DNA of 46,998 nucleotides from Mageeibacillus sp. UBA6980 (GTDB taxonomy: Bacteria > Bacillota > Clostridia > Saccharofermentanales > Saccharofermentanaceae), in assembly GCA_002450095.1 (NCBI GenBank), contig DJYK01000040.1:1-46998 (forward strand). The letters are read 5' to 3'. The notes under the pieces were generated by a model. It was not told the DNA's origin, did not search any database, and was given only the letters and a program-made list of their open reading frames with translations. Each line of letters begins with the position of its first letter. Position 1 is the stretch's first letter. A program made the translations under genes and the position numbers. Shown here in pieces: positions 1 through 8,147 of the stretch.

Positions 1-1
1 A

Positions 2-532
2 ACGAAAAGATTGATCCTCCGACCGTGGGAAGAAAGCGATGCGGAGAATTTATTTAAATATGCAAGTCATCCTGATGTGGGACCAATCGCAGGATGGGCG
101 GTTCATACAAGTGTAGAGAATAGCCGTGAAATAATCCGGAGGGTTCTTTCAGCGCCGGAGACCTATGCTGTAGTATTAAAAGAATCAGGCCAGCCTGTTG
201 GCAGCATTGGACTTATGCTTGGGAAAGCCAGCAATATTGGCCTTCCTGATTCAGAAGGTGAAATCGGCTACTGGATCGGAGTTCCGTATTGGGGACGAGG
301 GCTGATACCGGAAGCAGTCAGGGAATTGATGCGCTACGGTTTTGAAAACCTGAAACTTAATAAAATATGGTGTGGTTACTTTGATGGGAATGAAAAGTCA
401 AAGCGTGTTCAGGAGAAGTGCGGTTTTCATTATCATCATACGGCCTATAATGTGCCCTGTGCCATAGAGGGCGTTCTCCGAACGGAACACATAACATGCC
501 TTTCCAAAGAGGAATGGCTGTCTGTCAGATAA
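2..532 (+). CDS. GNAT N-acetyltransferase, RimJ/RimL type (5' end outside window)
   Basis: The protein resembles RimJ/RimL-type acetyltransferases, which move an acetyl group from acetyl-CoA to an N-terminal or small-molecule amine. The reading frame is open to the left edge and reads TKRLILRPWEESD, the usual opening strand of the family, so the true start lies a few codons upstream of the window; the TTG at 11 is probably internal. The acetyl-CoA loop region is GYWIGVPYWGRGLIPEA, followed by the late NEKSKRVQEKCGF segment that is typical of the family. It ends at a TAA after about 176 visible codons, so nearly the whole domain is present. The substrate cannot be read from the sequence. Confidence 0.85.
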   Translation, partial: TKRLILRPWEESDAENLFKYASHPDVGPIAGWAVHTSVENSREIIRRVLSAPETYAVVLKESGQPVGSIGLMLGKASNIGLPDSEGEIGYWIGVPYWGRGLIPEAVRELMRYGFENLKLNKIWCGYFDGNEKSKRVQEKCGFHYHHTAYNVPCAIEGVLRTEHITCLSKEEWLSVR

Positions 533-712
533 CTTCCAGCTTGTAGAAGTGCTCTGCTGAAGGAAACACAGTAGATTTCTTCGGTTGGAGGTGCACTGGT
601 TGGTTAATTCGCTTGTACTGTGGACATTCAGATGGAACTGTTGTACATGGAAACATATCAACCGCAAATATACACAATAGGTTGAGTTAGTGATTTAGAT
701 GTTGGAGGAAAT

Positions 713-1189
713 ATGAAATTGTGTAAAGTCAGCTTAAAGAAAGCGACAGAGAATGATATGCCGACCATATGGGAAATGCAAGTGCGTGCTTTTTCAGATC
801 TTCTGGAAAAGTATCAGGACTATGAAATGAGTCCGGCTGCCGAGAGCTTTGAAAAGGTCATGGCAAGATACCGGCAGCCATGGACGACATATTATTTCAT
901 CGTTGCCGAGGATGAAGTTGTCGGTGCCATCCGGGTGGTTGACAAAAAGGATGGGAGCAGAAAAAGGATATCTCCGATTTGGATCATGCAGGAACACAGA
1001 GGCAAAGGGTATGCTCAGTCCGCTATAGCAGAGGTAGAACAAATATACGGTTCCGGGAATTGGTGTCTGGATACCATATTACAGGAAAAGGGCAATCTGC
1101 ATCTGTATGAGAAAATGGGGTACCATCAGACCGGACAGATTGAAAAAATCAATGACCGGATGGATATTGTGTTTTTCGAGAAAGATTAG
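713..1189 (+). CDS. GNAT N-acetyltransferase
   Basis: A 158-residue single-domain GNAT protein. The acetyl-CoA binding motif is IMQEHRGKGYAQSAI (the R/Q-x-x-G-x-G/A signature) near residue 90, and the C-terminal strand-helix NLHLYEKMGYHQTGQ matches the family end. The start follows TTGGAGGAAAT with good spacing. It lies 180 bp after another acetyltransferase on the same strand but is unlike it in sequence, so the two are not a recent duplication. The substrate is unknown. Confidence 0.88.
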   Translation: MKLCKVSLKKATENDMPTIWEMQVRAFSDLLEKYQDYEMSPAAESFEKVMARYRQPWTTYYFIVAEDEVVGAIRVVDKKDGSRKRISPIWIMQEHRGKGYAQSAIAEVEQIYGSGNWCLDTILQEKGNLHLYEKMGYHQTGQIEKINDRMDIVFFEKD

Positions 1190-1268
1190 TCCGTACACTG
1201 TCTGCAAAGTACCGAATCATACAGATATACGCTGGTTTTCATTGGTATAATGCAATTGCAACCGTCAG

Positions 1269-1297
1269 TTGACACATTTCCAAGTCGGCTTTATGGT
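1269..1297 (+). promoter_or_regulatory. Sigma-A-type promoter for the HTH membrane regulator
   Basis: TTGACA, 17 bp, TATGGT, ending about 60 bp upstream of the HTH gene. The perfect -35 and correct spacing support it. Confidence 0.55.
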
Positions 1298-1318
1298 GAG
1301 CAACCGGGGATGGGGGTA

Positions 1319-1338
1319 TCGTAGTGCCATAACTACGA
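1319..1338 (+). promoter_or_regulatory. Inverted repeat just before the ribosome binding site
   Basis: TCGTAGT-N6-ACTACGA is a perfect 7-bp inverted repeat ending 3 bp before AGGAGG. It may be an operator for the HTH protein encoded just downstream (autoregulation) or a hairpin in the leader that affects ribosome access. Confidence 0.5.
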
Positions 1339-1357
1339 CACAGGAGGAATGATGAAG

Positions 1358-2344
1358 ATGATTCTTGCGAATAAGATCATTGACGAGAGAAAGAAAAACG
1401 GATGGTCCCAGGAAGAGCTTGCAGATAAGCTCGGCGTATCCAGACAGTCGGTAAGCAAATGGGAAAGCGCTCAGAGCGTTCCCGATCTTCAGAGGATACT
1501 CGAGATGAGTAAGCTCTTTGGGGTAAGTACCGATTATTTACTTAAGGATGAAGAGGGAGCGATACCTGTTATCAAGGAGCAGGCTGACACAGGCAGTGCC
1601 GTGAGAAGAGTCAGCATGGAAGAAGCAAATACTTTCCTTAACGAGAACGGCAAGTTTGCATTAAAGATCGCTTTCGGCGTGCTGATCGCGGTTATGTGTC
1701 CGATACCGCTTCTTTTACTGGAAGCGATGAAAGACGCGGGCATCGGCATATCAGATGTCGTCGCCGGAGGGCTGGGCACGGTAATGCTGCTTATAATGAT
1801 CGCAGCATCACTTGTCTTCTTTATCCCTGCAGGTTTGGCAGCCTCCAAGTGGGAGTGGCTCGAGAATGAGATCTTCGACACGGAATACGGCGTCGAAGGT
1901 ATGGTAAAAGACAGGTCAGAGAAGTATCAGCCTCAGTTTGTAAAGGCGATCACGATCGGTGTCGTTCTTATCCTTCTGGGTGTTATCGGTGTAGTAGCAA
2001 GTGCAATGATTGAAGGTCACGGGGATTGGATCACTATCTCGCTTGTAGCCGTAATGCTCGTGTGCATTGCGACGGCATGCTTCATGATCGTTAATGCAGG
2101 CATAACGAAGGACGGTTTATCCAAGCTCCTTCAGGAAGGAGACTACAACAAGACCGCCAAATCCAATACTGTCATTAAGGCTGTTGCTCCCGCTTACTGG
2201 ATGACCGTTACGGCAGGATATCTTCTCTGGAGTTTCCTCACCAAGAACTGGGGATTCACATGGATCGTCTGGCCCGTTGCAGGCGTACTGTACGGTGCGA
2301 TCGCCGTCGTTATTAACGCGGTACATGCGGCAAGGACCAAGTAA
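1358..2344 (+). CDS. XRE-family HTH protein with membrane domain
   Basis: Residues 1-60 form a Cro/CI-type helix-turn-helix (WSQEELADKLGVSRQSVSKWE) of the group common in Clostridia. The rest, from about residue 95, is a membrane domain with about six hydrophobic segments, so it is probably a membrane-tethered regulator. AGGAGG at 1342 is 1, 4 or 10 bases from three in-frame ATGs; 1358 gives MILANKIIDERKKNGW, the usual start of this family, and the best spacing, so I chose it over 1349 and 1352. A palindrome directly upstream hints at autoregulation. Targets are unknown. Confidence 0.85.
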   Translation: MILANKIIDERKKNGWSQEELADKLGVSRQSVSKWESAQSVPDLQRILEMSKLFGVSTDYLLKDEEGAIPVIKEQADTGSAVRRVSMEEANTFLNENGKFALKIAFGVLIAVMCPIPLLLLEAMKDAGIGISDVVAGGLGTVMLLIMIAASLVFFIPAGLAASKWEWLENEIFDTEYGVEGMVKDRSEKYQPQFVKAITIGVVLILLGVIGVVASAMIEGHGDWITISLVAVMLVCIATACFMIVNAGITKDGLSKLLQEGDYNKTAKSNTVIKAVAPAYWMTVTAGYLLWSFLTKNWGFTWIVWPVAGVLYGAIAVVINAVHAARTK

Positions 2345-2383
2345 TATAAAACTCGAAAACCGATGGTCAACCGGGATAAATAG

Positions 2384-2414
2384 TCCCCCTCAACGCTGTA
2401 TGTCGCGAGGGGGA
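2384..2414. terminator. Hairpin between convergent genes
   Basis: TCCCCCTC and GAGGGGGA form a perfect 8-bp stem between the converging HTH gene and blaR1-like gene. There is no clear T-run, so it may act as a weak bidirectional terminator. Confidence 0.5.
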
Positions 2415-2428
2415 TATGGAAGTGACGA

Positions 2429-4378
2429 TCATACATACCAGAAATAGATTTCCGTAATCTCGTTATTCTCAACTCGTATGACAGTGTAATCATATTGCGT
2501 GTATCCAAAAACATCAAAGAAATCACTAATGCTATCTGATACACCTTCGGTTAACGAGGTGTCCCGGAATTGAATAACGTCTTCGTATTCTTCCGGAGAC
2601 ATATTGGGATGAACTCCATGAAGTAAGGAATATGCATCGTAAATTGTGCAGTCTTCGGCAATGATCATTCTCATCATCCCATATTGTAGAATGACCGGGA
2701 GATTACCGGAGAACAACTTCCACTTATCAGATCCTTCTACCTGATAGAAGCTGAATGAAACTGTGTCAGTCGTAAAACTCTTTCTTAACCCTGTATAGTT
2801 CGTTCCAATATAAGTCTCGGAATCTAATATCTCATCACTGATCTGTCCAACTGTTATCAGTCCGAATCCTCCCCATCCGGTAAGATCCAACGTCTGCCCT
2901 GTTGCAAGTGAATCTATTAAATCCCGGTCCACTTCATATTGAGTCCATGGAAGGAACATACATGTTTCATCTCCGCTATCATCAGGAAATACATTAGAAG
3001 TCATGGTAACCGTGTACAGACCATCAGGGAGAGAACCGATACTTGGAGCATTGATTATCGATAAACTGCGCCTGAGGCATAAAGATCCATTATGTATAAT
3101 AGTCAAGAGGTCACCTCCGACAGCATAACATACACGAGGAATTTGAAACCCGTCAACATGAAAATAAATATACGTACCATCTGCTGAATAAGTCATATCA
3201 GCAGTTGTTTCCACACCGCCTGTTATAACTCTAATAGTTCCTGTATTGTCATTGTTGAATGTAAAACCTAAGATCTCATCTTCACCAATAGTAGACGCCA
3301 CTGAATTGTTCTCGATCACATCCCATTCGCCAAATAGTTGTTCATCCATAGCTAAGCTCTGTTCTTCGAGGGTAGAACTGCTGCCGAGTACTTCCGTAGA
3401 TAAAGGATCGGACAATTCCGTCCCGACCTCGTCATACTCTATCAAAGAGCATCCTCCGATTATCATCACAAGAACTGTGCAGGTTATAAGAACCGCTCGG
3501 TTATTCCTATTGGGATACTTAATGCCTGTTATCCTTTTCTTCATCACAGCAAATGCACCTCTCGCCCCGGTAGATACGGTGAAGTTTAAAGAGCCGGCGC
3601 TATGCATTCTCGCGAGCTCAAGAAGCATGTTCCCGTAAGACGATGCCTCCTCTTTCCCAAGCACCGTCAACACTCTCTCGTCGCATGCAAGTTCGCAATC
3701 GATACCGGAAAGAGCGAATGCTGCCCAGACCAGAGGGTTATACCAGTTGAGTACTAACACTACATATCTCACTATTATCCATAGGTGATCGCCCTGCCTG
3801 TAGTGGCACGTCTCATGGCACACCACATATCTCGTAAAGCCTTCGTCTTCATCACTTATATATATGCCTCTGCCAAGAAGAAACGGCGTCGCGGCAGTAT
3901 TGAGCTTAAATACCTTAAGCCCTTCTTCCGAAGTCTTTATAAGACTTCGTCTTCTGACTACATAAATAACGAATCCGACATTATAAATAAGCAGTACTGT
4001 CAGAATGCAGCCTGAAATGAGAAGGGAGATGTTTCTTAATGTCGCGTCCCAATTAATTCTCTGTTCTTCATGCCGATCTTCGGTGCTGTCGCCATTAACA
4101 TCAGAATCTATTGGTAAAGGCGACCCGGGATCGGCAAAGCTTAAGTTATTGCCGGCTTCAGTACTGTCGTATGTAACCGCTTCCTCTGTCTTAACGGTAA
4201 ATTCCGGCATCTTCGGCAAAGTAATACTTATATTCACAAAAGGGTACAGTAGCATAAAGACCGGGATCACCAGCCACATCGCGTACTGATATTTCCTCGC
4301 GATCTTCCTGTCTGTTATCAGTCTTAGTATGAGAACGGCTGCTGTTACGATGCTTACCCCGACAATATACCTAAGCAT
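2429..4378 (-). CDS. BlaR1/MecR1-type M56 membrane metallopeptidase with lipocalin-like C-terminal region
   Basis: An integral membrane zinc protease of family M56. The active-site motif HETCH is at residues 188-192 (HExxH) and the downstream zinc ligand region CELACDERV is near residue 230. N-terminal membrane helices lie at about 1-50 and 115-140, with a further helix at about 290-310. In BlaR1 the C-terminal part is a penicillin-binding domain, but I see no SxxK/KTG set here. Residues 330-649 instead contain FGEWDV and later beta-rich repeats resembling lipocalin-type 'GTW' domains. It lies 1 bp after blaI-like and is likely co-transcribed with it. By family analogy, a sensed signal would trigger cleavage of the repressor. 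The signal is unlikely to be a beta-lactam. Confidence 0.85.
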   Translation of the reverse strand: MLRYIVGVSIVTAAVLILRLITDRKIARKYQYAMWLVIPVFMLLYPFVNISITLPKMPEFTVKTEEAVTYDSTEAGNNLSFADPGSPLPIDSDVNGDSTEDRHEEQRINWDATLRNISLLISGCILTVLLIYNVGFVIYVVRRRSLIKTSEEGLKVFKLNTAATPFLLGRGIYISDEDEGFTRYVVCHETCHYRQGDHLWIIVRYVVLVLNWYNPLVWAAFALSGIDCELACDERVLTVLGKEEASSYGNMLLELARMHSAGSLNFTVSTGARGAFAVMKKRITGIKYPNRNNRAVLITCTVLVMIIGGCSLIEYDEVGTELSDPLSTEVLGSSSTLEEQSLAMDEQLFGEWDVIENNSVASTIGEDEILGFTFNNDNTGTIRVITGGVETTADMTYSADGTYIYFHVDGFQIPRVCYAVGGDLLTIIHNGSLCLRRSLSIINAPSIGSLPDGLYTVTMTSNVFPDDSGDETCMFLPWTQYEVDRDLIDSLATGQTLDLTGWGGFGLITVGQISDEILDSETYIGTNYTGLRKSFTTDTVSFSFYQVEGSDKWKLFSGNLPVILQYGMMRMIIAEDCTIYDAYSLLHGVHPNMSPEEYEDVIQFRDTSLTEGVSDSISDFFDVFGYTQYDYTVIRVENNEITEIYFWYV

Positions 4379-4379
4379 A

Positions 4380-4739
4380 TCAGTCTTCCTCCAGTATTCT
4401 TCGCAGCTCCTTGATCTCTTCTTGGGTGAGTTTTCTCGAATTCATAAGATTGGATATCATAAGACCGACATTTCCTTTATAGACTCTGTCCAGAAAAGAA
4501 GTTGTCTCCTCTACCTCGGCTTCCGTCTTATCTATGAGCGGATAGAATCTCTTGGCGCGATCCTCCTGAACAAAACCAACGGCTTTCTTCTCATGCATAC
4601 GTTTAAGAAGAGTAATGATCGTGTTCTTGGACCAGCCCGTGGAATCCTTAAGTAATCGCGTAAGTTCAGTGATCGTCATGGGACCCCGGTCCCAAAGACA
4701 GCTTACTATCTTCCATTCTGCATCAGATAACTTAATCAC
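4380..4739 (-). CDS. BlaI/MecI-family transcriptional repressor
   Basis: A 119-residue winged-helix repressor (IKLSDAEWKIVSCLWDRGPMT at the start; SKNTIITLLKRM in the recognition helix region; a dimerising helical C-terminus). The start is GTG at 4739, because GGAGG lies 6 bases upstream; an ATG further out at 4805 would run the protein through its own promoter. It is coupled to the M56 protease gene and its upstream region carries matching operators, so autoregulation that is relieved by protease cleavage is the likely mode of control. Confidence 0.92.
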   Translation of the reverse strand: MIKLSDAEWKIVSCLWDRGPMTITELTRLLKDSTGWSKNTIITLLKRMHEKKAVGFVQEDRAKRFYPLIDKTEAEVEETTSFLDRVYKGNVGLMISNLMNSRKLTQEEIKELRRILEED

Positions 4740-4755
4740 TGTGAACCTCCATGAT

Positions 4756-4807
4756 GGTATACAACTGTATACCGGCATTATCTCACGGAGGTATACAGTT
4801 GTCAACC
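4756..4807 (-). promoter_or_regulatory. blaI-type promoter with two operators
   Basis: On the minus strand TTGACA (4805-4800), 17 bp, GATAAT (4782-4777). The perfect palindrome GGTATACAACTGTATACC spans 4756-4773 and an imperfect copy, GGTATACAGTTGTCAACC, spans 4790-4807 over the -35 box; their starts are 34 bp apart. TACA/TGTA half-sites are typical of BlaI/MecI operators. Confidence 0.8.
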
Positions 4808-4845
4808 TTTGCTGTCAGAGTTCCGGAATGAAGCGTGCGTACCTG

Positions 4846-5289
4846 CTAAACGGAAGATCTGAAGAATCTGCGCCTGAAGTTAAACTTACCTATAAGACTG
4901 AGCAAAAACAGGCCTAAGCCGGTCCTCATGACGAGCGAACCGTACGCTTTCTCGGAAGGATAATTCCCGATATAACTTACCTCGGGATCGAAGTGGTCGT
5001 AGCGGACCTCGACTCTGTCACCTGCACGCGTATCGTACATATTAGCGCCCGTAGCATAGTAAGTCTGCCCGTCAACCGTGTATTCTGCGGTATACTTCGT
5101 AAACCCGAATCCTTTGCCGATATCGATCGCCTTACCGACGGAAACGACAGTGCCTGCCGCGGTTGATCGGCAGCTTGTTATCTTAAGCTCGGACTTATGA
5201 GTAAGATAGCCTGCTATACCGCCGCATATCAACAGGATGATTATCCCCAAGATAAAAACAATATCGGTAAACCTCTTGAACCCGTCCAT
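4846..5289 (-). CDS. DUF3592-like membrane protein
   Basis: A 147-residue protein with a hydrophobic segment at about 10-28, a beta-rich extracytoplasmic stretch (AAGTVVSVGKA ... YTAEYTVDGQTYYATG ... GDRVEVRYDHFDPEVSYIG) and a second hydrophobic segment near the C-terminus. This order is that of DUF3592 proteins, whose function is unknown. The ribosome binding site is weak. It is transcribed toward blaI but separated from it by the blaI promoter. Confidence 0.65.
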   Translation of the reverse strand: MDGFKRFTDIVFILGIIILLICGGIAGYLTHKSELKITSCRSTAAGTVVSVGKAIDIGKGFGFTKYTAEYTVDGQTYYATGANMYDTRAGDRVEVRYDHFDPEVSYIGNYPSEKAYGSLVMRTGLGLFLLSLIGKFNFRRRFFRSSV

Positions 5290-5340
5290 CGCTAAGTATC
5301 AACTGTTTGTTGTCATCGTCCAATTCGCCGGGTGATCAGA

Positions 5341-5919
5341 TCAGCTTATCCACTCGGATACAAGAGGTGTGACCGTGTCACTTGCAAGACCGTATGTCTC
5401 GTACAAGTCACCCTGTCCTCTGACCATTACGCTGTAGTTATAGTCTCCTGCGGACCACGTGAAGAGCATTGCCTGACCTTCCTCGTTACCGGAACATGTG
5501 ACGTCAATATCGTCGACTTCCATATCCCATGTATATGCATAAGCCGTGTAATCACCTGAGATATCGCCGAGAGATGCAAGTCCCTTGCGAACGGTTATTG
5601 TTGCAGTGCCGATGCCGCCTTCAACCTCTGCGATGCCGTCCATGTAGCGGTATCCGTACCAGTTGAGCATGCCCGCAGCCGTCTCGGTACCGTCTTCGGT
5701 AAGGATAAGACTTCCGACTCCTGCGCCTTCGGCGGCTTCATCCATCGTGGACGCTTCGGTCCAGGGATTGGCCATATTGACCGTCTGTTCTGTCTGAACT
5801 TCGGTCTGCTCAGTTGTCTCGACGACGGTTTCAGTCTCCTCAGTCGGATTTGATCCGCAACCGGCAAAAGTAAGTGCAGTCGCAGCAGCGAGTATGATAG
5901 CTGTAAATTCCTTTTTCAT
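5341..5919 (-). CDS. Putative lipoprotein
   Basis: The first 21 residues are a lipoprotein signal peptide ending in the lipobox FAGC, so Cys21 would be lipidated and the protein anchored on the outer face of the membrane. A Thr/Glu-rich linker (EETETVVETTEQTEVQTEQ) follows, then a domain of about 140 residues with no motif I recognise. The lipobox would be processed by the Lgt encoded 2.2 kb away. Function unknown. Confidence 0.8.
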   Translation of the reverse strand: MKKEFTAIILAAATALTFAGCGSNPTEETETVVETTEQTEVQTEQTVNMANPWTEASTMDEAAEGAGVGSLILTEDGTETAAGMLNWYGYRYMDGIAEVEGGIGTATITVRKGLASLGDISGDYTAYAYTWDMEVDDIDVTCSGNEEGQAMLFTWSAGDYNYSVMVRGQGDLYETYGLASDTVTPLVSEWIS

Positions 5920-6005
5920 AATAAAAAAACTCCCTTTTCTCTGTTGACTGCATTGTATGTGATAGAATCAAATACATCAAGCAATATGCGGAGGCTGTAA
6001 TATAA

Positions 6006-6662
6006 ATGAGAGTTGAAAGTAACAGTGTTACAATGGATCCTTCGAAGTTTGTTGTGCTCGCGGACTATGTACCGAGCGTAATTCAGGAGATCCGTTACTA
6101 CTCGACTTATAATTTCATAGGAGACCGCATAGACGGCTACGAGGAGCCGGTCGCGCTGTTGACCAGGGAAGCCGCCCGGGCATTGAAGAGCGTTGCCAAC
6201 GAACTGTTCGTAATGGGCTACAGACTTAAGATCTACGACGCCTACAGACCGGCATGTGCAGTAAAGCACTTTGTCCTCTGGGGGATAGAAGATCAGGATA
6301 TCCGCATGAAGCCCTATTTCTACCCCGATCTTCAGAAGCAGGAGCTTTTCGTCAAGGGGTATATAGCATCAAGATCAAGCCACAGCAGGGGAAGCACCGT
6401 TGATCTCACGCTACTCAATATGGATACGGGCAAGGAAGTCGATATGGGCGGACCTTTCGATCTGTTCAGCGAAGTATCCCACCCGGATTATAAAGGCATC
6501 ACCAACGAGCAGTTCAGAAACAGAATGCTTCTCCAAAGCGCCATGGTAAGGAACGGGTTTAAACCCATAGACTGCGAGTGGTGGCATTTTACGCTCGAGG
6601 ACGAGCCGTTCCCTGATACCTACTTCGAGTTCCCGGTATCGGCTCAGTATCTCCTGCGCTGA
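6006..6662 (+). CDS. D-alanyl-D-alanine dipeptidase, VanX/DdpX family
   Basis: A zinc dipeptidase of family M15D. The metal-binding motif SSHSRGSTVDL gives His126 and Asp133, and the second motif DCEWWHF gives the catalytic Glu191 and zinc ligand His194; Arg81 in YDAYRP matches the conserved substrate-binding Arg. No secretion signal is evident, so it is probably cytoplasmic. There is no vanH, vanA or vanRS nearby, so a role in peptide recycling is more likely than glycopeptide resistance. Its stop codon directly abuts the stop of the converging hpt. Confidence 0.9.
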   Translation: MRVESNSVTMDPSKFVVLADYVPSVIQEIRYYSTYNFIGDRIDGYEEPVALLTREAARALKSVANELFVMGYRLKIYDAYRPACAVKHFVLWGIEDQDIRMKPYFYPDLQKQELFVKGYIASRSSHSRGSTVDLTLLNMDTGKEVDMGGPFDLFSEVSHPDYKGITNEQFRNRMLLQSAMVRNGFKPIDCEWWHFTLEDEPFPDTYFEFPVSAQYLLR

Positions 6663-7211
6663 TCAGTCCTTCTTCTCAAGCCCAGCGATATAAGGCAGGT
6701 TACGCCCTATCTCATGTGAATCAAGACCATATCCGAGAAGCCACGAATCGGAGATCTCGAAGCCGTAATACTTGACGGGGATGGTCATCAGAAGTCTGTT
6801 CGGGTTAAGGAGCATCGTCGCTATCTCGATATCCGCAGGTCCCTTTGCCTCAAGATTCTGGATAAGATAAGCGGTAGTGAGCCCGGTCCTGATTACGTCC
6901 TCGACCACGAGAACATGCTTTCCCGATATGTCTATGTCTATATCCTTTGTAATCTTAACGACACCTGTCTTGGATGTCGTATCCGGGATATTTCCGAAGC
7001 CGATGAGATCTATCTTGACGGGAAGGTCGATAGCGCGAGTAAGATCCGAGAAGAAGTACACCGATCCCTTGATTACACCGATCACGATAAGCTCTTCGCC
7101 CCTATAGTCCTCCGTTATCTTCCGGCCTAATTCCTTGACGCGGGCCGCTATAGTCTCCTCGTCGAAGACCACTTTCTTTATATTGATCGAATCACCGAGG
7201 ATCTTACTCAT
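6663..7211 (-). CDS. hpt: Hypoxanthine phosphoribosyltransferase with altered active-site motif
   Basis: It resembles the enzyme that joins hypoxanthine or guanine to PRPP in purine salvage. Family elements present are VIGVIKGSVYFFSDL, the flexible loop region with SKTGVVKI and the late GYGLDSHEIGRNLPYI. The PRPP motif, normally E-D-I-I-D-T-G, reads VEDVIRTG here: residue 108 is Arg (codon AGG, complement of 6888-6890) where the catalytic Asp is expected. It overlaps the upstream kinase-like gene by 4 bp (ATGA), so it is translationally coupled. Activity may be changed or lost. Confidence 0.85.
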   Translation of the reverse strand: MSKILGDSINIKKVVFDEETIAARVKELGRKITEDYRGEELIVIGVIKGSVYFFSDLTRAIDLPVKIDLIGFGNIPDTTSKTGVVKITKDIDIDISGKHVLVVEDVIRTGLTTAYLIQNLEAKGPADIEIATMLLNPNRLLMTIPVKYYGFEISDSWLLGYGLDSHEIGRNLPYIAGLEKKD

Positions 7212-8143
7212 CCGTTACCTCCGAAAGCCTTCAGGCGCTCCACGAGCTCCTGGAAATCCTTTTTATATACGATCCTGACATTGGTACCGGGATAGAGCTC
7301 CATTACCATCCTCGCCTTCCGGTTCTTCTTCGTTACGTACTTCTGTTCCATCGTCGTAAGCTCGAGATAGAGGTTAAACTTCGGAAGATAGAAATCCGGC
7401 GAGAACGCCATCTTGATATTACCCTCGGCATCCCATTCGATCGGGAAAGTCTTCGGCTCATACATCCATTCAATCCCGTACATGTCGAGGATCTTCGCGA
7501 ACTCCGCTTCGGTCTCGTTCTTAAATACCGGCGTTTCCGTCTGATGGTCGATGGACTCATCCTTTGAAGTCTCCTCGGAGATCTTCCTTCTGTCCTTCTT
7601 CTTATCGACAAGAGCCAGGATCGACGCGGCACACTCTTCGACGGAGAGGTCATCGGTATTGATCGTCAGATCGTATAGTTCGGGATCACAAAGATCAGTC
7701 TCGAACAGTATGCTCACGAACCTTTTGTGCTTACGGTCTCCGATCGATATGGTGGATTCTGCTTCCGATTCCGTGACATTATATCTTCTGGCGATACGCT
7801 TCTTACGCGTTTCCATACCGGCGAGAACCCTTACGTGAACGGTATCGGACCGGTCTTTCAATATGACGCAGCCGCCAAGTCCCAGGACGATCAGGTTAGC
7901 GGACTCGTCAGCAAGTTCCTCTATCCTGTTATTAAGAAGATCCTTATAGGTCATGCCTTGGCGTTCGGGCACCTCCGACAGGAAGAACTTCGCACTGTCA
8001 GAGAGCTTGTCCGACTGATCCTCGAAGAAATTTCTCATGGCGTAATCTCTCGAGATTATATCGCACGACAGCTTACCCGCGAGATACTGCGCGAGCTCGT
8101 CACCCAGACTTCCGTTCTGTCTCGAGATAGTAATGACCGCCAT
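7208..8143 (-). CDS. Cytidylate kinase-like domain fused to a PD-(D/E)XK nuclease-like domain
   Basis: Residues 1-190 match the cytidylate-kinase-like family: MAVITISRQNGSLGDELAQYLA (a modified P-loop opening), then IVLGLGGCVILKD and the lid region RIARRYNVTESEAE. Residues about 215-305 look like a restriction-type nuclease fold: FAKILDMYGIEWMYEP, SPDFYLPKFNLYLELTT (Asp...Glu-Leu-Thr) and a basic KYVTKKNRK helix. The two parts are joined by a charged linker at about 180-212. It overlaps hpt by 4 bp. A nucleotide-metabolism role is suggested by context, but the nuclease half is unexplained; it could also be a non-catalytic remnant. Confidence 0.7.
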   Translation of the reverse strand: MAVITISRQNGSLGDELAQYLAGKLSCDIISRDYAMRNFFEDQSDKLSDSAKFFLSEVPERQGMTYKDLLNNRIEELADESANLIVLGLGGCVILKDRSDTVHVRVLAGMETRKKRIARRYNVTESEAESTISIGDRKHKRFVSILFETDLCDPELYDLTINTDDLSVEECAASILALVDKKKDRRKISEETSKDESIDHQTETPVFKNETEAEFAKILDMYGIEWMYEPKTFPIEWDAEGNIKMAFSPDFYLPKFNLYLELTTMEQKYVTKKNRKARMVMELYPGTNVRIVYKKDFQELVERLKAFGGNG

Positions 8144-8147
8144 ATAT

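Noticed and set aside
2429..4739. Beta-lactam resistance regulators (blaR1-blaI)
   Set aside because: The sensor half lacks penicillin-binding motifs and no beta-lactamase or PBP2a gene is adjacent.
6006..6662. Glycopeptide resistance (vanX)
   Set aside because: The family match is good, but no vanH, vanA or vanRS lies nearby, so resistance is not supported.
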